Shown: positions 9,501-18,511, counted from the stretch's first letter. The stretch: DNA of 64,000 bases from Streptomyces sp. TRM68367 (GCF_014495685.1 NZ_JACTVI010000008.1:121068-185067), one strand, 5' to 3'. Program-made: numbers and translations. The notes: a model not told the origin generated them from the sequence alone.

Positions 9501-9792
9501 CGCCGAAGAGGAGCGTCGCGAGGATGCGCACCCCGAAAACGGTCGCCACTGCGAACGCCACGCCTCGGTAGCCACCGCCGAACGAGCCCTCGGCGATCGC
9601 CGCCTGAAGGGCGAGGACGACCAGCACCAGAAGGGACAGGGTGTCGCCGACGCCGCTCACGAGCTGTGCGCTCCACAGGCGCTTCAACTGCGGTTGGCGC
9701 AGCAGAGCCCGCACGGCGCGCTCGCGGGAGTCCGCGACCAGCGTCTCGTCGGGAGCGTTGTCAGGGGCCGTTGGCTGCTCGGCTCGGGTCAT
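6562..9792 (-). CDS. tmk: Fused MFS-like membrane domain / thymidylate kinase / coiled-coil protein
   Basis: dTMP kinase (dTMP + ATP to dTDP) embedded in a 1076-residue protein. Residues about 30-490 form a multi-helix membrane domain resembling major facilitator transporters (about 12 hydrophobic segments). Residues about 510-712 are a complete thymidylate kinase with the P-loop ALEGGDGAGKST (about 512-523), TREPGATPVG, and the DRYIDSSVAYQGAGR lid/DRY region. Residues about 712-868 are a long Glu/Ala/Arg/Lys heptad-like coiled coil. The rest is an acidic, Pro-rich disordered tail with three related ETxVLxPV/QV motifs. Typical Tmk is about 210 residues. Streptomyces carry this long form, as I recall for SCO3542. 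It lies between topA and holB. The role of membrane tethering is unknown; it could localise nucleotide supply or have a second function. Confidence 0.92.
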   Translation of the reverse strand: MTRAEQPTAPDNAPDETLVADSRERAVRALLRQPQLKRLWSAQLVSGVGDTLSLLVLVVLALQAAIAEGSFGGGYRGVAFAVATVFGVRILATLLFGAVLLGPLTSLTSQDGPLDRRWTMVGADGLRAAALIIAPLWIDWMPGDALAALLVTVFVIGVAERFWSVSRESAAPALLPTPPPEGATVRPLPDHMDALRRLSLRTGFVAIPLAAAALVTAALFNNLLGAGIDWFAQHQAALASYVAAGLFAASLSLLTFLDLPGTRTPRARSPLEGLRRPKAGSVADKGRTGAIPLLVPACAAVAGAIAAAVAVAVLHAKDLGGGPVLYGLLVCALTGGVVVGIRTAPALLPALSRRRLMALAIAFTGVALLAAGLVPDVTSVLLILALAGVGAGVAANTGHTLLDQEAEDHRRTRTTEHLHAVVRVFVALGAVIAPLVAAGIGPHRLESGKFVFAHGGAAFTLMLVGALLLPVAALVLAKVDDRAGVPLRQDLKDALLGGDDPEQAPATSGFFIALEGGDGAGKSTQAEALAEWIRSKGHEVVLTREPGATPVGKRLRSILLDVSSAGLSHRAEALLYAADRAEHVDTVVRPALERGAVVITDRYIDSSVAYQGAGRDLSPTEIARINRWATNGLVPNLTVLLDVAPETARERFTEAPDRLESEPAEFHARVRSGFLTLAASDPGRYLVVDAGQEAEAVTTVIRHRLDQVLPLSEAEIKAREEARKKAEEEARRKAEEEARRKAEEERLERERQEQLARLRAEEEERKRRELEEAQRREAERQAEEARLRAEEARKKAEEERARLLAEEKARAEEEARRKAEEERRREQAEEEARIRVEAEAQRLEKQRKAEEALLRAEEARRLAEQAASAAEAGRKPTAPAADTGRRAPSGPTAAPDAATVPTPVVKPGDRPGGSAEETTVLRPVRDEPGEPGKQAEDRTRSENAGPEGSDSEETAQLPKPPAPPGEADETAVLPQVPPGAADETAVLPPVRGEDPANRVPPGFFRDEQSSGPDGSEDRTREMPQVDADGTPRRRERSDWAEETPLDDLPTLADELLGPREDEYDDDGPRRRGRRRG

Positions 9793-9931
9793 GCATTCAG
9801 CCTATCGGCACCCACTGACAGGGAGCGCCTGCCCGAACGTACGCCCGCCCCGACACCGAAGCGATACCAAGCCGTTCGTTTCGCGAACCCGGCGTACACC
9901 CGCGTACTGCCCACCGTACGCCGCGCGCACC

Positions 9932-9958
9932 GAACCGGGCCCTCAACGGGCCCGGTTC
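9932..9958 (-). terminator. Hairpin downstream of topA
   Basis: Perfect 11-bp inverted repeat GAACCGGGCCC / GGGCCCGGTTC with a 5-nt loop, about 50 bp beyond the topA stop on the minus strand and before tmk. No T run. Confidence 0.6.
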
Positions 9959-10005
9959 CCAAGGACGTTACCGGTGCCGGCCCTGACGGACGTCCTGAAG
10001 GGCGC

Positions 10006-12834
10006 TCAGTCCTCCGCCGCCTTGGACGCGGTCGCCTTCTTCGCGGTCGTCTTGGCGGTCGTCTTCTTGGCGGTCGTCGTCTTCTTCGCCGCGGTCTTCT
10101 TCGCGGTGGTCGTCTTCTTCGCCGCCGCCTTCTTGGCCGGGGCCTTCTTCGCGGCGGACTTCTTCGCCGTCTTCTTGGCGGGCGCCTTCGCACGCTTCTC
10201 GGCGAGCAGTTCGAAGCCGCGCTCGGGGGTGATCGTCTCGACGCTGTCGCCGGAGCGCAGGGTCGCGTTGGTCTCCCCGTCGGTGACGTACGGCCCGAAG
10301 CGGCCGTCCTTGACGACCACCGGCTTGCCGCTGACCGGGTCCTCGCCCAGCTCCTTCAGCGGCGGCTTGGCGGCCGCACGGCCACGCTGCTTGGGCTGGG
10401 CGTAGATCGCCAGCGCCTCCTCCAGCGTGATCGTGAAGAGCTGCTCCTCGGTCTGGAGCGACCGGGAGTCCGTGCCCTTCTTCAGGTACGGGCCGTAGCG
10501 GCCGTTCTGCGCGGTGATCTCCTGGCCCTCGGCGTCGGCGCCGACGACACGCGGCAGCGACATCAGCCGCAGCGCGTCCTCCAGCGTCACCGTGTCCAGC
10601 GTCATCGACTTGAACAGCGAGGCCGTGCGCGGCTTGACGGCGTTCTTGCCCGTCTTCGGGGTGCCCTCGGGGAGGATCTCCGTGACGTACGGGCCGTAGC
10701 GGCCGTCCTTGGCGACGATCGGCCGGCCGGACTCCGGGTCGGTGCCCAGCGGGCGCTCGCCGCTCGGCTTGGCGAGCAGCTCCTCGGCCAGGTCGACGGT
10801 CAGCTCGTCGGGCGCCAGGTCGGCCGGGATGTCGGCGCGCTGGTGCTTGTCGGTGTCCTTCTCGCCGCGCTCGATGTACGGGCCGTAGCGCCCGACCCGC
10901 AGCACGATGTCGTGGCCCACCGGGAACGACGACACCTCGCGCGCGTCGATCGCGCCCAGGTCGGTCACCAGTTCCTTGAGGCCGCCGAGGTGGTCCCCGT
11001 CGCCGTTGCCCGCCTCGGCCGCGCCGCCGTTGTGGGAGCCCTCGCCGAAGTAGAACCGCTTCAGCCACGGCACCGCCTGTGCCTCGCCGCGCGCGATGCG
11101 GTCGAGGTCGTCCTCCATCCTCGCGGTGAAGCCGTAGTCGACGAGCCGCCCGAAGTGCTTCTCCAGGAGGTTGACCACGGCGAAGGACAGGAAGGACGGC
11201 ACGAGGGCCGTGCCCTTCTTGAATACATAGCCGCGGTCGAGGATCGTGCCGATGATCGACGCGTACGTCGACGGGCGGCCGATCTCGCGCTCTTCCAGCT
11301 CCTTGACCAGCGACGCCTCGGTGTAGCGGGCGGGCGGCTTGGTGGCGTGGCCGTCGGCGGTGATCTCCTCGGCGGTGAGCCGGTCGCCCTCGGCGACCTG
11401 CGGCAGCCGGCGCTCGCGGTCGTCGAGCTCGGCGTTCGGGTCGTCGGCGCCCTCGACGTACGCCTTCAGGAAGCCGTGGAAGGTGATCGTCTTGCCGGAC
11501 GCGGTGAACTCGACGTCCCGCCCGTCGGCCGCGCTGCCCCCGATCCTCACGGTGATGCTGTTGCCGGTCGCGTCCTTCATCTGGGAGGCGACGGTCCGCT
11601 TCCAGATCAGCTCGTAGAGCTTGAACTGGTCGCCGGTCAGGCCGGTCTCGGCGGGCGTGCGGAAACGATCACCCGAGGGCCGGATCGCCTCGTGCGCCTC
11701 CTGCGCGTTCTTGACCTTGCCGGCGTACGTCCGCGGCTGCGGCGGCAGGTAGTCCCCGCCGTACAGCTGCGTGACCTGGGCGCGGGCGGCGGCGACCGCC
11801 GTGTCGCTCAGGGTCGTGGAGTCCGTACGCATGTAGGTGATGTAGCCGTTCTCGTACAGCTTCTGCGCGATCTGCATGGTCGCCTTCGCGCCGAAGCCGA
11901 GCTTGCGGCTGGCCTCCTGCTGCAGCGTCGTGGTACGGAACGGGGCGTACGGCGAGCGGCGGTACGGCTTGGACTCGACGGACCGCACGGAGAACTGGGT
12001 GTCCTCCAGGGCGGCGGCCAGGGCGCGGGCGTTCGCCTCGTCGAGGTGGAGGGTGTTCGCGCTCTTCAGTTGTCCCAGGGAGTCGAAGTCGCGGCCCTGC
12101 GCTACCCGCCTGCCGTCGACGGTCTGCAGGCGGGCGACCAGCGACGACGGGTCTGACGCGTCCCCCGCGCGGCCGGTCGCGAAGGTGCCCGTCAGGTCCC
12201 AGTACTCGGCAGAACGAAACGCGATGCGCTCGCGTTCCCGCTCCACGACGAGTCGTGTCGCGACCGACTGGACGCGGCCCGCCGACAGGCGCGGCATGAC
12301 CTTCTTCCACAGCACCGGCGAGACCTCGTAGCCGTACAGACGGTCGAGGATGCGGCGGGTCTCCTGGGCGTCGACGAGCTTCTGGTTGAGCTGGCGCGGA
12401 TTGGCCACGGCGGCCTGGATCGCGGACTTGGTGATCTCGTGGAAGACCATCCGCTTGACCGGGACCTTGGGCTTGAGCACCTCCTGGAGGTGCCAGGCGA
12501 TGGCCTCGCCCTCCCGGTCCTCATCGGTGGCCAGGTAGAGCTCGTCGGAGTCCTTCAGCAGGTCCTTGAGCTTCTTGACCTGGGCCCGCTTGTCGGCGTT
12601 GACGACATAGATCGGCTGGAAGTCGTGTTCGACGTCCACGCCGAGGCGGCGGACCTCGCCGGTGTACTTCTCGGGCACCTCCGCGGCGCCGTTGGGAAGG
12701 TCGCGGATGTGCCCGACGCTCGCCTCGACGGTGTATCCGGGCCCGAGATAGCCCTTGATCGTCTTCGCCTTGGCAGGCGACTCGACGATGACGAGTCGGC
12801 GGCCGCCCTTTGCGGTCTCGCTGGTCGGGGACAA
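10006..12834 (-). CDS. topA: DNA topoisomerase I
   Basis: Type IA topoisomerase that relaxes negative supercoils. The 942-residue protein starts with the Toprim domain (LVIVESPAKAKTIKGYLG, then LATDEDREGEAIAWHL with the acidic metal ligands). The active-site Tyr lies in YITYMRTDS (about residue 334). The C-terminal part has no Cys4 zinc fingers. Instead it has actinobacterial repeats of the type P-I-V-A-K-D-G-R-Y-G-P-Y-V (at least four copies between about 640 and 865), and then a tail of about 60 residues made of AKKTTAKK-like Lys/Ala repeats, which in Streptomyces TopA supports processivity and DNA binding. It is monocistronic with 257 bp of upstream sequence. Chromosomal topA is generally essential and supercoiling-responsive in this genus. 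Confidence 0.97.
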   Translation of the reverse strand: MSPTSETAKGGRRLVIVESPAKAKTIKGYLGPGYTVEASVGHIRDLPNGAAEVPEKYTGEVRRLGVDVEHDFQPIYVVNADKRAQVKKLKDLLKDSDELYLATDEDREGEAIAWHLQEVLKPKVPVKRMVFHEITKSAIQAAVANPRQLNQKLVDAQETRRILDRLYGYEVSPVLWKKVMPRLSAGRVQSVATRLVVERERERIAFRSAEYWDLTGTFATGRAGDASDPSSLVARLQTVDGRRVAQGRDFDSLGQLKSANTLHLDEANARALAAALEDTQFSVRSVESKPYRRSPYAPFRTTTLQQEASRKLGFGAKATMQIAQKLYENGYITYMRTDSTTLSDTAVAAARAQVTQLYGGDYLPPQPRTYAGKVKNAQEAHEAIRPSGDRFRTPAETGLTGDQFKLYELIWKRTVASQMKDATGNSITVRIGGSAADGRDVEFTASGKTITFHGFLKAYVEGADDPNAELDDRERRLPQVAEGDRLTAEEITADGHATKPPARYTEASLVKELEEREIGRPSTYASIIGTILDRGYVFKKGTALVPSFLSFAVVNLLEKHFGRLVDYGFTARMEDDLDRIARGEAQAVPWLKRFYFGEGSHNGGAAEAGNGDGDHLGGLKELVTDLGAIDAREVSSFPVGHDIVLRVGRYGPYIERGEKDTDKHQRADIPADLAPDELTVDLAEELLAKPSGERPLGTDPESGRPIVAKDGRYGPYVTEILPEGTPKTGKNAVKPRTASLFKSMTLDTVTLEDALRLMSLPRVVGADAEGQEITAQNGRYGPYLKKGTDSRSLQTEEQLFTITLEEALAIYAQPKQRGRAAAKPPLKELGEDPVSGKPVVVKDGRFGPYVTDGETNATLRSGDSVETITPERGFELLAEKRAKAPAKKTAKKSAAKKAPAKKAAAKKTTTAKKTAAKKTTTAKKTTAKTTAKKATASKAAED

Positions 12835-13091
12835 CTTCGCTCTTCTCTCCGGTCGACGCTGGGGCCTCCCCAGGCCTGTGCTCCCGGGGTCGGGTCATGG
12901 TGACGCTGCGGAGTGTGACGGTACATCCCGCCCCCGTGTCAAACGGGAAAAGCCCGCAACGGCCACTCGAACGGTAACCCGACTACCACCATTCCTGCCG
13001 CCCTGAGTGCCCAGCAGCACGTTCGGCCCTCTCCGGAGCGCAATCTCCCCATTACGGGGGGTGCGATCCGGCCGTAGGTCGTCCGCGGTCT

Positions 13092-13289
13092 TCAGAGGCG
13101 GGTCAGGCACCACGCCCCGAGGGTCAGCGTGGCCACCGCGGCAAGGCTCGCGACGGTCGCCGATGCGACGGGGCTCATACCCTGGGCGACGGGCCTGCGC
13201 TGTCGTACCCGGGTCGCCGTCCACACCAGCAGACCCGCTCCGAACAGGGAGAACACCACTCCAGCGAAGATCGCCGGTACGGCTTCCAT
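13092..13289 (-). CDS. Small two-helix membrane protein (65 aa)
   Basis: A short protein with two predicted membrane helices: AIFAGVVFSLFGAGLLVWTA (about 6-25) and a second at about 42-61, joined by a basic loop RVRQRRPVAQG. The ATG at 13289 sits behind a strong site GGAGGAAGGGG. A longer frame extends upstream but has no better start. The location between topA and the methyltransferase matches a small hypothetical membrane protein I recall at this place in other Streptomyces. Function unknown. Confidence 0.7.
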   Translation of the reverse strand: MEAVPAIFAGVVFSLFGAGLLVWTATRVRQRRPVAQGMSPVASATVASLAAVATLTLGAWCLTRL

Positions 13290-13639
13290 GGCTCCCGTGC
13301 CCCTTCCTCCCGCCCGCGAGTGCCCAGCCCCGGGAGGCTGACACGCGCGGGCGGCGCCCAGGCGAACCCCGGATGAACGCCAGACCACCGACGCCGCCGG
13401 AGCGCGCCCGTCCGCCCGTGGGGATCTTCCAAAGGATCTCCGGGTCCGTTTCCCGACGCGGCGTCCAAAACGGCTCGAATATGTCGGGTACGTCTCATCC
13501 GACGGCGCCGGCATGGCCGGGGGTCGGGTCAGCTGACGGCGCGGGCACGGCGGAGGGCGGCATCGCGGGTACGGGCACGGACGGTGGCGCGGCGCTTCCG
13601 GAAGCGGCGGCCGGAGGCCGGCCCGGCCGCGCCCGCCGC
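13290..13639. other. Non-coding gap between methyltransferase and small membrane gene
   Basis: About 350 bp with only shadow frames. It should contain the promoter of the small membrane protein. A segment of lower GC near 13460-13500 is the only compositional break; I see no clear operator or hairpin. Confidence 0.4.
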
Positions 13640-15178
13640 TCAGTGCGCCGGTTCCAGGAAGCCCTGCTCCACCAGCAGCCGGATCTGAGCGGGCGTACGG
13701 TCCCGCAGGACCACCGGGTCCTCGCCGAGCAGCTGGGCGATGGCGTCCAGGATGCGGCCCGCGCTCATGGTGCCGTCGCACACGCCCGCGAAGCCCGCGC
13801 CGACCGTGTCCACGCGGGTGGCCCGGCGCATGCCGCGATGCTGGCGCAGCACGACGTGCTCGGGGTCCTCGGCGCCGGGCAGCCCGACCTGTTCCTGAAC
13901 GATCTCGGGGGCGAGCCGGAAGTGCCCTTCGAGCAGCGCCGCGTCGTCGTGCGCCCGCAGGTAGTCGAGCCGGCCGAAGTGCGCGCGGACCGTGTCGCCG
14001 AGCGGCTGCTCGACCGGATGCGGCCACTCCTCCACGGTGACCGAGGGCACAGCGGCCCCGGTCCTGCGCAGGATGATCCAGCCGAAGCCGACTGCCTTCG
14101 CCTTGCGCGCCTCGAACTCCTCCAGCCACCCGTCGTACCGCGCCTGGTACTCGGCCGGGTCGCCGTGATGGTCGCCGGCGTCCCTGAGCCACAGCTCGGC
14201 GTACTGGGTGACGTCCTGCACCTCACGCTGCACGATCCAGGCGTCGCACCCGCGAGGCACCCATGACCTGAGTCTGTCCTGCCAGTCCTCCCCTTCCGCG
14301 TGTTGCCAGTTGGCGAGGAACTGCGCGAACCCGCCCTCGTTCAGCCGCTCCCCCGCTCCCTGAACGAGCGAGCGGCACAGATCGTCCCCGCCCATCCCGC
14401 CGTCGCGGTACGTCAGCCGGGCGCCCGGGGAGATCACGAACGGCGGGTTCGACACGATCAGGTCGTACCTCTCGTCGTCCCGGACCGGTTCGAAGAGGGA
14501 GCCCTCGCGCAGGTCTGCGGCGGGTGCGCCGGACAGGGCGAGGGTGAGCGCGGTGATGTGCAGGGCGCGTGGGTTGACGTCGGTCGCGGTCACGCGCGTG
14601 GCGTGCTGGGCGGCGTGCAGCGCCTGGATGCCGGAGCCGGTGCCCAGGTCGAGCGCGGAGGAGACGGCCGTACGCACGGTGATGCCCGCCAGGGTCGTGG
14701 AGGCGCCGCCGATGCCGAGGACGACGCGTTCGTCCCGGCGCCCGATGCCGCCGGCGCCGCCGACCGCGCAGCCCAGGTCGGACACGATGAACCAGTCCTC
14801 GCCCGCGGGCCCGCCGTACGGACGGACGTCCACGGTCGCCGCGACCTCGTCCCCACCGGCCCGGACCAGCCACCCGCTCTCCAGGCACTCCGGCATGGGC
14901 AGGACGTCCGCCACGCGCGCGTGCGGCACGGGCTGCTGGAGCAGGAACAGCCGTACGAGCGTCTCCAGCGGCGTGTCGCCGCGGGTCGCCCGGAGCGCGG
15001 GCACGGTTTCGCTGCGGGCCAGCGCGGCATAGGCGGGGGCGCCGAGCAGGTCGAGCAGTCCGTCGGCGGTGAAGGACACGCCGAGCAGGGCGTCCCGGAG
15101 CCGGGCGGCGGCGTCGGGTCGGTCGGAGGCGGGCAGGGCGGGCAGCGGGGAGGGGCTGGGAGTGCTCACGCCCACCAT
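13640..15178 (-). CDS. Class I SAM-dependent methyltransferase (HemK/RlmG-like fold)
   Basis: A 512-residue methyltransferase. The central Rossmann domain has motif I ALDLGTGSGIQALHA (about 180-194), the acidic motif II ATDVNPRAL, and motif IV IVSNPPFVI (about 257-265). The NPPF form is typical of enzymes that methylate amide or amino nitrogens of nucleic acids or proteins (HemK, RlmG, RsmC). It has about 170 extra N-terminal residues and about 190 C-terminal residues seen in actinobacterial homologues. The frame extends to 15388, but the ATG at 15178 (MVGVSTPSP) begins the conserved part and is the preferred start. The substrate is unknown; an rRNA or protein target is an inference from the NPPF motif. 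It is convergent with nothing and reads toward the small membrane gene. Confidence 0.82.
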   Translation of the reverse strand: MVGVSTPSPSPLPALPASDRPDAAARLRDALLGVSFTADGLLDLLGAPAYAALARSETVPALRATRGDTPLETLVRLFLLQQPVPHARVADVLPMPECLESGWLVRAGGDEVAATVDVRPYGGPAGEDWFIVSDLGCAVGGAGGIGRRDERVVLGIGGASTTLAGITVRTAVSSALDLGTGSGIQALHAAQHATRVTATDVNPRALHITALTLALSGAPAADLREGSLFEPVRDDERYDLIVSNPPFVISPGARLTYRDGGMGGDDLCRSLVQGAGERLNEGGFAQFLANWQHAEGEDWQDRLRSWVPRGCDAWIVQREVQDVTQYAELWLRDAGDHHGDPAEYQARYDGWLEEFEARKAKAVGFGWIILRRTGAAVPSVTVEEWPHPVEQPLGDTVRAHFGRLDYLRAHDDAALLEGHFRLAPEIVQEQVGLPGAEDPEHVVLRQHRGMRRATRVDTVGAGFAGVCDGTMSAGRILDAIAQLLGEDPVVLRDRTPAQIRLLVEQGFLEPAH

Positions 15179-15311
15179 TGTGGCGGCCGGGACCGGCATC
15201 GTGCGTGTCCGTGCGGCGGGGCGCTCCCCGATGCCCGGAGCCCTGCCACGCGCGCGTACCGGGACTTCTTTCGGTTGACGAACGATCGCCTTCCTTGGGC
15301 GGCGGAGCGGC

Positions 15312-15881
15312 TCAGCTCTGGGTGGCCGTCGCCGACGCCGTGGCCGTCTTGCAGCTGGCCTGCTTGGCCATGGCCTTGCCGACGTCACCCTCCTCCAGCG
15401 CCTTCAGGGCCTCGTTTCCGCTCTTGCTCAGCTTGTCCAGCTCGCCGGCGATGGCCTTGAGGCCGTCGGCGAACTTGATCTGGTCCTTGGTGTTGAGCGC
15501 GTCGACCTGCTTCTTCAGGCCGGCGTACGACGAGGAGATGCCGTTGAGCTCCTTGACCGCGTCCTTCTGCTTCTTCTCGCCGTTCGCGACATCCGGCGCC
15601 CCGGCCTTTTGCACGGCGGCCCCGATCGCGTTGTAGGCGTCGGCCATGTCCTGGAAGGCCCGGGAGTCCGCCTTCTGGACGGCTTCCGCCTTGCTGTCCT
15701 CGGCGGACTCGCTCTGGATCGCGGCGTTGGCGGCCTCGATCTTCTTCGCCTGCGGCTGGACCGCATCGCAGACCTGCTTCGCCCAGGAGTTCAGCTTCTC
15801 GTTTTCGTCGCCGCCGCATCCGGACAGCGCCAGTACCAGTACCGCACCGCCGGACAGTGCGGCCGCGAGCTTCTTGTTCAC
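15312..15881 (-). CDS. Small Lys/Ala-rich secreted lipoprotein (189 aa)
   Basis: GTG start at 15881 with GGAAGGGA eight bases upstream. Signal peptide NKKLAAALSGGAVLVLALSGC with lipobox LALSGC (Cys about 22). The mature part is almost entirely helical and rich in Ala, Lys, Glu and Asp (KQVCDAVQPQAKKIEAA, KALEEGDVGKAMAKQ), with Cys pairs near 36 and 178, followed by a Ser/Thr/Ala tail. It resembles the widespread small secreted/lipoprotein family of Streptomyces of unknown function. It stands alone between hppA (terminated upstream) and the methyltransferase gene. Confidence 0.82.
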   Translation of the reverse strand: MNKKLAAALSGGAVLVLALSGCGGDENEKLNSWAKQVCDAVQPQAKKIEAANAAIQSESAEDSKAEAVQKADSRAFQDMADAYNAIGAAVQKAGAPDVANGEKKQKDAVKELNGISSSYAGLKKQVDALNTKDQIKFADGLKAIAGELDKLSKSGNEALKALEEGDVGKAMAKQASCKTATASATATQS

Positions 15882-16025
15882 CGGATTGGTCCCTTCCACG
15901 GCTCTCGGCCCCGGAACATACACGCCAGATGGGCGACAACCTCCGGTCGGGCGTTCATTAATACCTTTTTGTAACCATTTGCACCAAGTGAGAGAAGGCT
16001 CACGCGAGGGGTGTGAACACACAGA

Positions 16026-16064
16026 GCGGGCGGACGGCGCATCAAACGCGCGCCGTCCGCCCGC
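16026..16064 (-). terminator. hppA terminator hairpin
   Basis: Perfect 15-bp G/C arms (16026-16040 and 16050-16064) around a 9-nt loop, 42 bp past the hppA stop on the minus strand. Confidence 0.7.
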
Positions 16065-16105
16065 ACCTTGAGCTGGGACTTGTGCGATGACCCGGGTTCA
16101 GGGGG

Positions 16106-18511
16106 CTACGAAACCACCGCCGCATCGGCCGACTTGGACTGCCGCTCGGCGTTGTCTTCGTCACCCATGGCGATTCCTCGCCGCTTGGAGACGTAGACCG
16201 CGCCGACGATCACGACGAACGCGAGGGCCGCGATCCCGATCCGCACGCCGATGTTCTCGTCGGCGCCGTAGGAGAACTTGATGACGGCCGGTGCGATCAG
16301 CAGCGACACCAGGTTCATGACCTTCAGCAGCGGGTTGATCGCCGGACCGGCGGTGTCCTTGAAGGGATCGCCGACAGTGTCGCCGATGACGGTCGCCGCA
16401 TGGGCCTCGCTGCCCTTGCCGCCGTGGTGGCCGTCCTCGACGAGTTTCTTGGCGTTGTCCCAGGCGCCGCCGGAATTGGCGAGGAACACCGCCATCAGCG
16501 TGCCCGCCCCGATCGCGCCCGCCAGGAACGCGCCGAGCGCCCCGACACCGAGCGTGAACCCGATGAAGATCGGCGCCAACACGGCGAGCAGACCGGGTGT
16601 GGCGAGCTCGCGCAGGGCGTCCTTGGTGCAGATGTCGACGACCTTGCCGTACTCCGGCTTCTCGCTGTAGTCCATGATCCCGGGCCTCTCGCGGAACTGC
16701 CGCCGCACCTCGTACACCACGGCGCCCGCCGACCGGGACACCGCGTTGATCGCCAGCCCCGAGAAGAGGAAGACGACCGCCGCGCCCGCGATGAGACCGA
16801 CGAGGTTGTTGGGCTGAGAGATGTCCATCATCAGGCTCATCGGGGCGCCTTCTCCGCTGAGCCTCTCGCCCACGTCCCGCGCGCCGGTGAGGATCGCGTC
16901 ACGGTACGACCCGAACAGCGCCGCCGCCGCGAGGACGGCGGTGGCGATCGCGATGCCCTTGGTGATCGCCTTGGTGGTGTTGCCGACGGCGTCCAGGTTG
17001 GTGAGCACCTGCGCGCCCGCGCCCTCGACGTCGCCGGACATCTCGGCGATGCCCTGCGCGTTGTCGGAGACCGGGCCGAAGGTGTCCATCGCGACGATCA
17101 CGCCGACGGTGGTGAGCAGGCCGGTGCCGGCCAGCGCCACCGCGAACAGCGCCAGCAAGATCGACGTACCGCCGAGCAGGAACGCCCCGTACACGCCGAG
17201 GCCGATCAGCAGGGCGGTGTAGACGGCGGATTCGAGACCGACCGAGATACCGGCGAGGACGACGGTGGCGGGGCCGGTGAGCGAGGACTTGCCGATGTCC
17301 TTGACGGGCCGTCGGTTGGTCTCCGTGAAGTAGCCGGTCAGCTGCTGGATCAGGGCGGCGAGCACGATGCCGATGGCCACCGCGACGAGCGCGAGGATCC
17401 GCGGGTCGCCGTCCTTGCCCTGGATCGCCGCGTCGGTGACCCCGTCGAGTTCGGCGTAGCTGCCAGGGAGGTAGATGAAGACGGCTGCGGCGACCAGCAC
17501 GAGCGAGATCACCGCGGAGATGAAGAACCCACGGTTGATCGCGGTCATGCCGCTGCGGTCGGCCCGGCGCGGCGCCACCGCGAAGATGCCGATCATCGCG
17601 GTGATCACGCCGATCGCGGGCACGAGCAGCGGGAAGGCGAGCCCGGCGTCGCCGAAGGCCGCCGAGCCGAGGATCAGCGCGGCGACCAGGGTCACGGCGT
17701 ACGACTCGAAGAGGTCGGCCGCCATGCCCGCGCAGTCGCCGACGTTGTCGCCCACGTTGTCGGCGATGGTCGCGGCATTGCGCGGATCGTCCTCCGGGAT
17801 GCCCTGTTCGACCTTGCCGACCAGGTCGGCGCCGACGTCGGCGGCCTTGGTGAAGATGCCGCCGCCGACCCGCATGAACATCGCGATGAGCGCCGCGCCG
17901 AGGCCGAAGCCCTCGAGCACCTTCGGCGCGTCGGCCGCGTAGACCAGCACCACGCAGGAGGCGCCCAGCAGGCCGAGCCCCACCGTGAACATGCCGACCA
18001 CGCCGCCCGTGCGAAATGCGATCTTCATCGCTTTGTGCGAGACGAGAGTGAGATCCTTTTCCGGTTCGCCTGGAGCCGGTGTCGCTTCCCGGGCCGCCGC
18101 GGCGACGCGCACATTGCTGCGCACGGCCAGCCACATGCCGATATAGCCGGTGGCTGCCGAGAAGGCCGCGCCGATCAAGAAGAACACCGAGCGCCCGGCA
18201 CGCTGATTCCAGTCGTCCGCGGGCAGCAGCATGAGCAGGAAGAAGACGACGACGGCGAATACGCCGAGCGTACGCAGCTGACGGGCCAGATAGGCGTTCG
18301 CGCCTTCCTGGACCGCGGCCGCGATCTTCTTCATGCTGTCGGTGCCCTCGCCGGCCGCGAGCACCTGGCGAACCAGGATGCCGGCGACCACGAGCGCCGC
18401 GAGCGCGACGACCACGAAGACCGCGATGAGGACGCGGTTGTCGTCGGTGAGCACGGCGGCTGCGAGGTGTGTGGGGTGGCCCGACTGATGTGAGATGGAA
18501 AGCCCCGCCAT
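16106..18511 (-). CDS. hppA: Membrane-bound proton-translocating pyrophosphatase (K+-independent type)
   Basis: Integral membrane pyrophosphatase that couples PPi hydrolysis to H+ export or uptake. The 801-residue protein has about 16 membrane helices. It carries the hallmark acidic loop DVGADLVGKVEQGIPEDDPRN, the second substrate motif NVGDNVGDCAGMAADL, and the third GDTVGDPFKDTAGPAINPLL. The sequence GNTTKAITKG has Lys where K+-dependent enzymes have Ala, which marks the K+-independent, proton-pumping subgroup. An N-terminal extension and a short charged C-terminus are normal for actinobacteria. The gene stands alone with its own terminator; 290 bp separate its start from the end of the anti-sigma factor gene. 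Confidence 0.96.
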   Translation of the reverse strand: MAGLSISHQSGHPTHLAAAVLTDDNRVLIAVFVVVALAALVVAGILVRQVLAAGEGTDSMKKIAAAVQEGANAYLARQLRTLGVFAVVVFFLLMLLPADDWNQRAGRSVFFLIGAAFSAATGYIGMWLAVRSNVRVAAAAREATPAPGEPEKDLTLVSHKAMKIAFRTGGVVGMFTVGLGLLGASCVVLVYAADAPKVLEGFGLGAALIAMFMRVGGGIFTKAADVGADLVGKVEQGIPEDDPRNAATIADNVGDNVGDCAGMAADLFESYAVTLVAALILGSAAFGDAGLAFPLLVPAIGVITAMIGIFAVAPRRADRSGMTAINRGFFISAVISLVLVAAAVFIYLPGSYAELDGVTDAAIQGKDGDPRILALVAVAIGIVLAALIQQLTGYFTETNRRPVKDIGKSSLTGPATVVLAGISVGLESAVYTALLIGLGVYGAFLLGGTSILLALFAVALAGTGLLTTVGVIVAMDTFGPVSDNAQGIAEMSGDVEGAGAQVLTNLDAVGNTTKAITKGIAIATAVLAAAALFGSYRDAILTGARDVGERLSGEGAPMSLMMDISQPNNLVGLIAGAAVVFLFSGLAINAVSRSAGAVVYEVRRQFRERPGIMDYSEKPEYGKVVDICTKDALRELATPGLLAVLAPIFIGFTLGVGALGAFLAGAIGAGTLMAVFLANSGGAWDNAKKLVEDGHHGGKGSEAHAATVIGDTVGDPFKDTAGPAINPLLKVMNLVSLLIAPAVIKFSYGADENIGVRIGIAALAFVVIVGAVYVSKRRGIAMGDEDNAERQSKSADAAVVS

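Noticed and set aside
10006..10200. AKKTTAKK repeats as a tandem DNA repeat of independent interest
   Set aside because: It is the normal Lys/Ala tail of Streptomyces topoisomerase I.
8848..12156. Long plus-strand frame (over 1000 codons) across tmk and topA
   Set aside because: It is the antisense shadow of two well-supported genes; the translation is low-complexity Arg/Gly/Leu/Val with no domain, as expected opposite GC-rich coding sequence.
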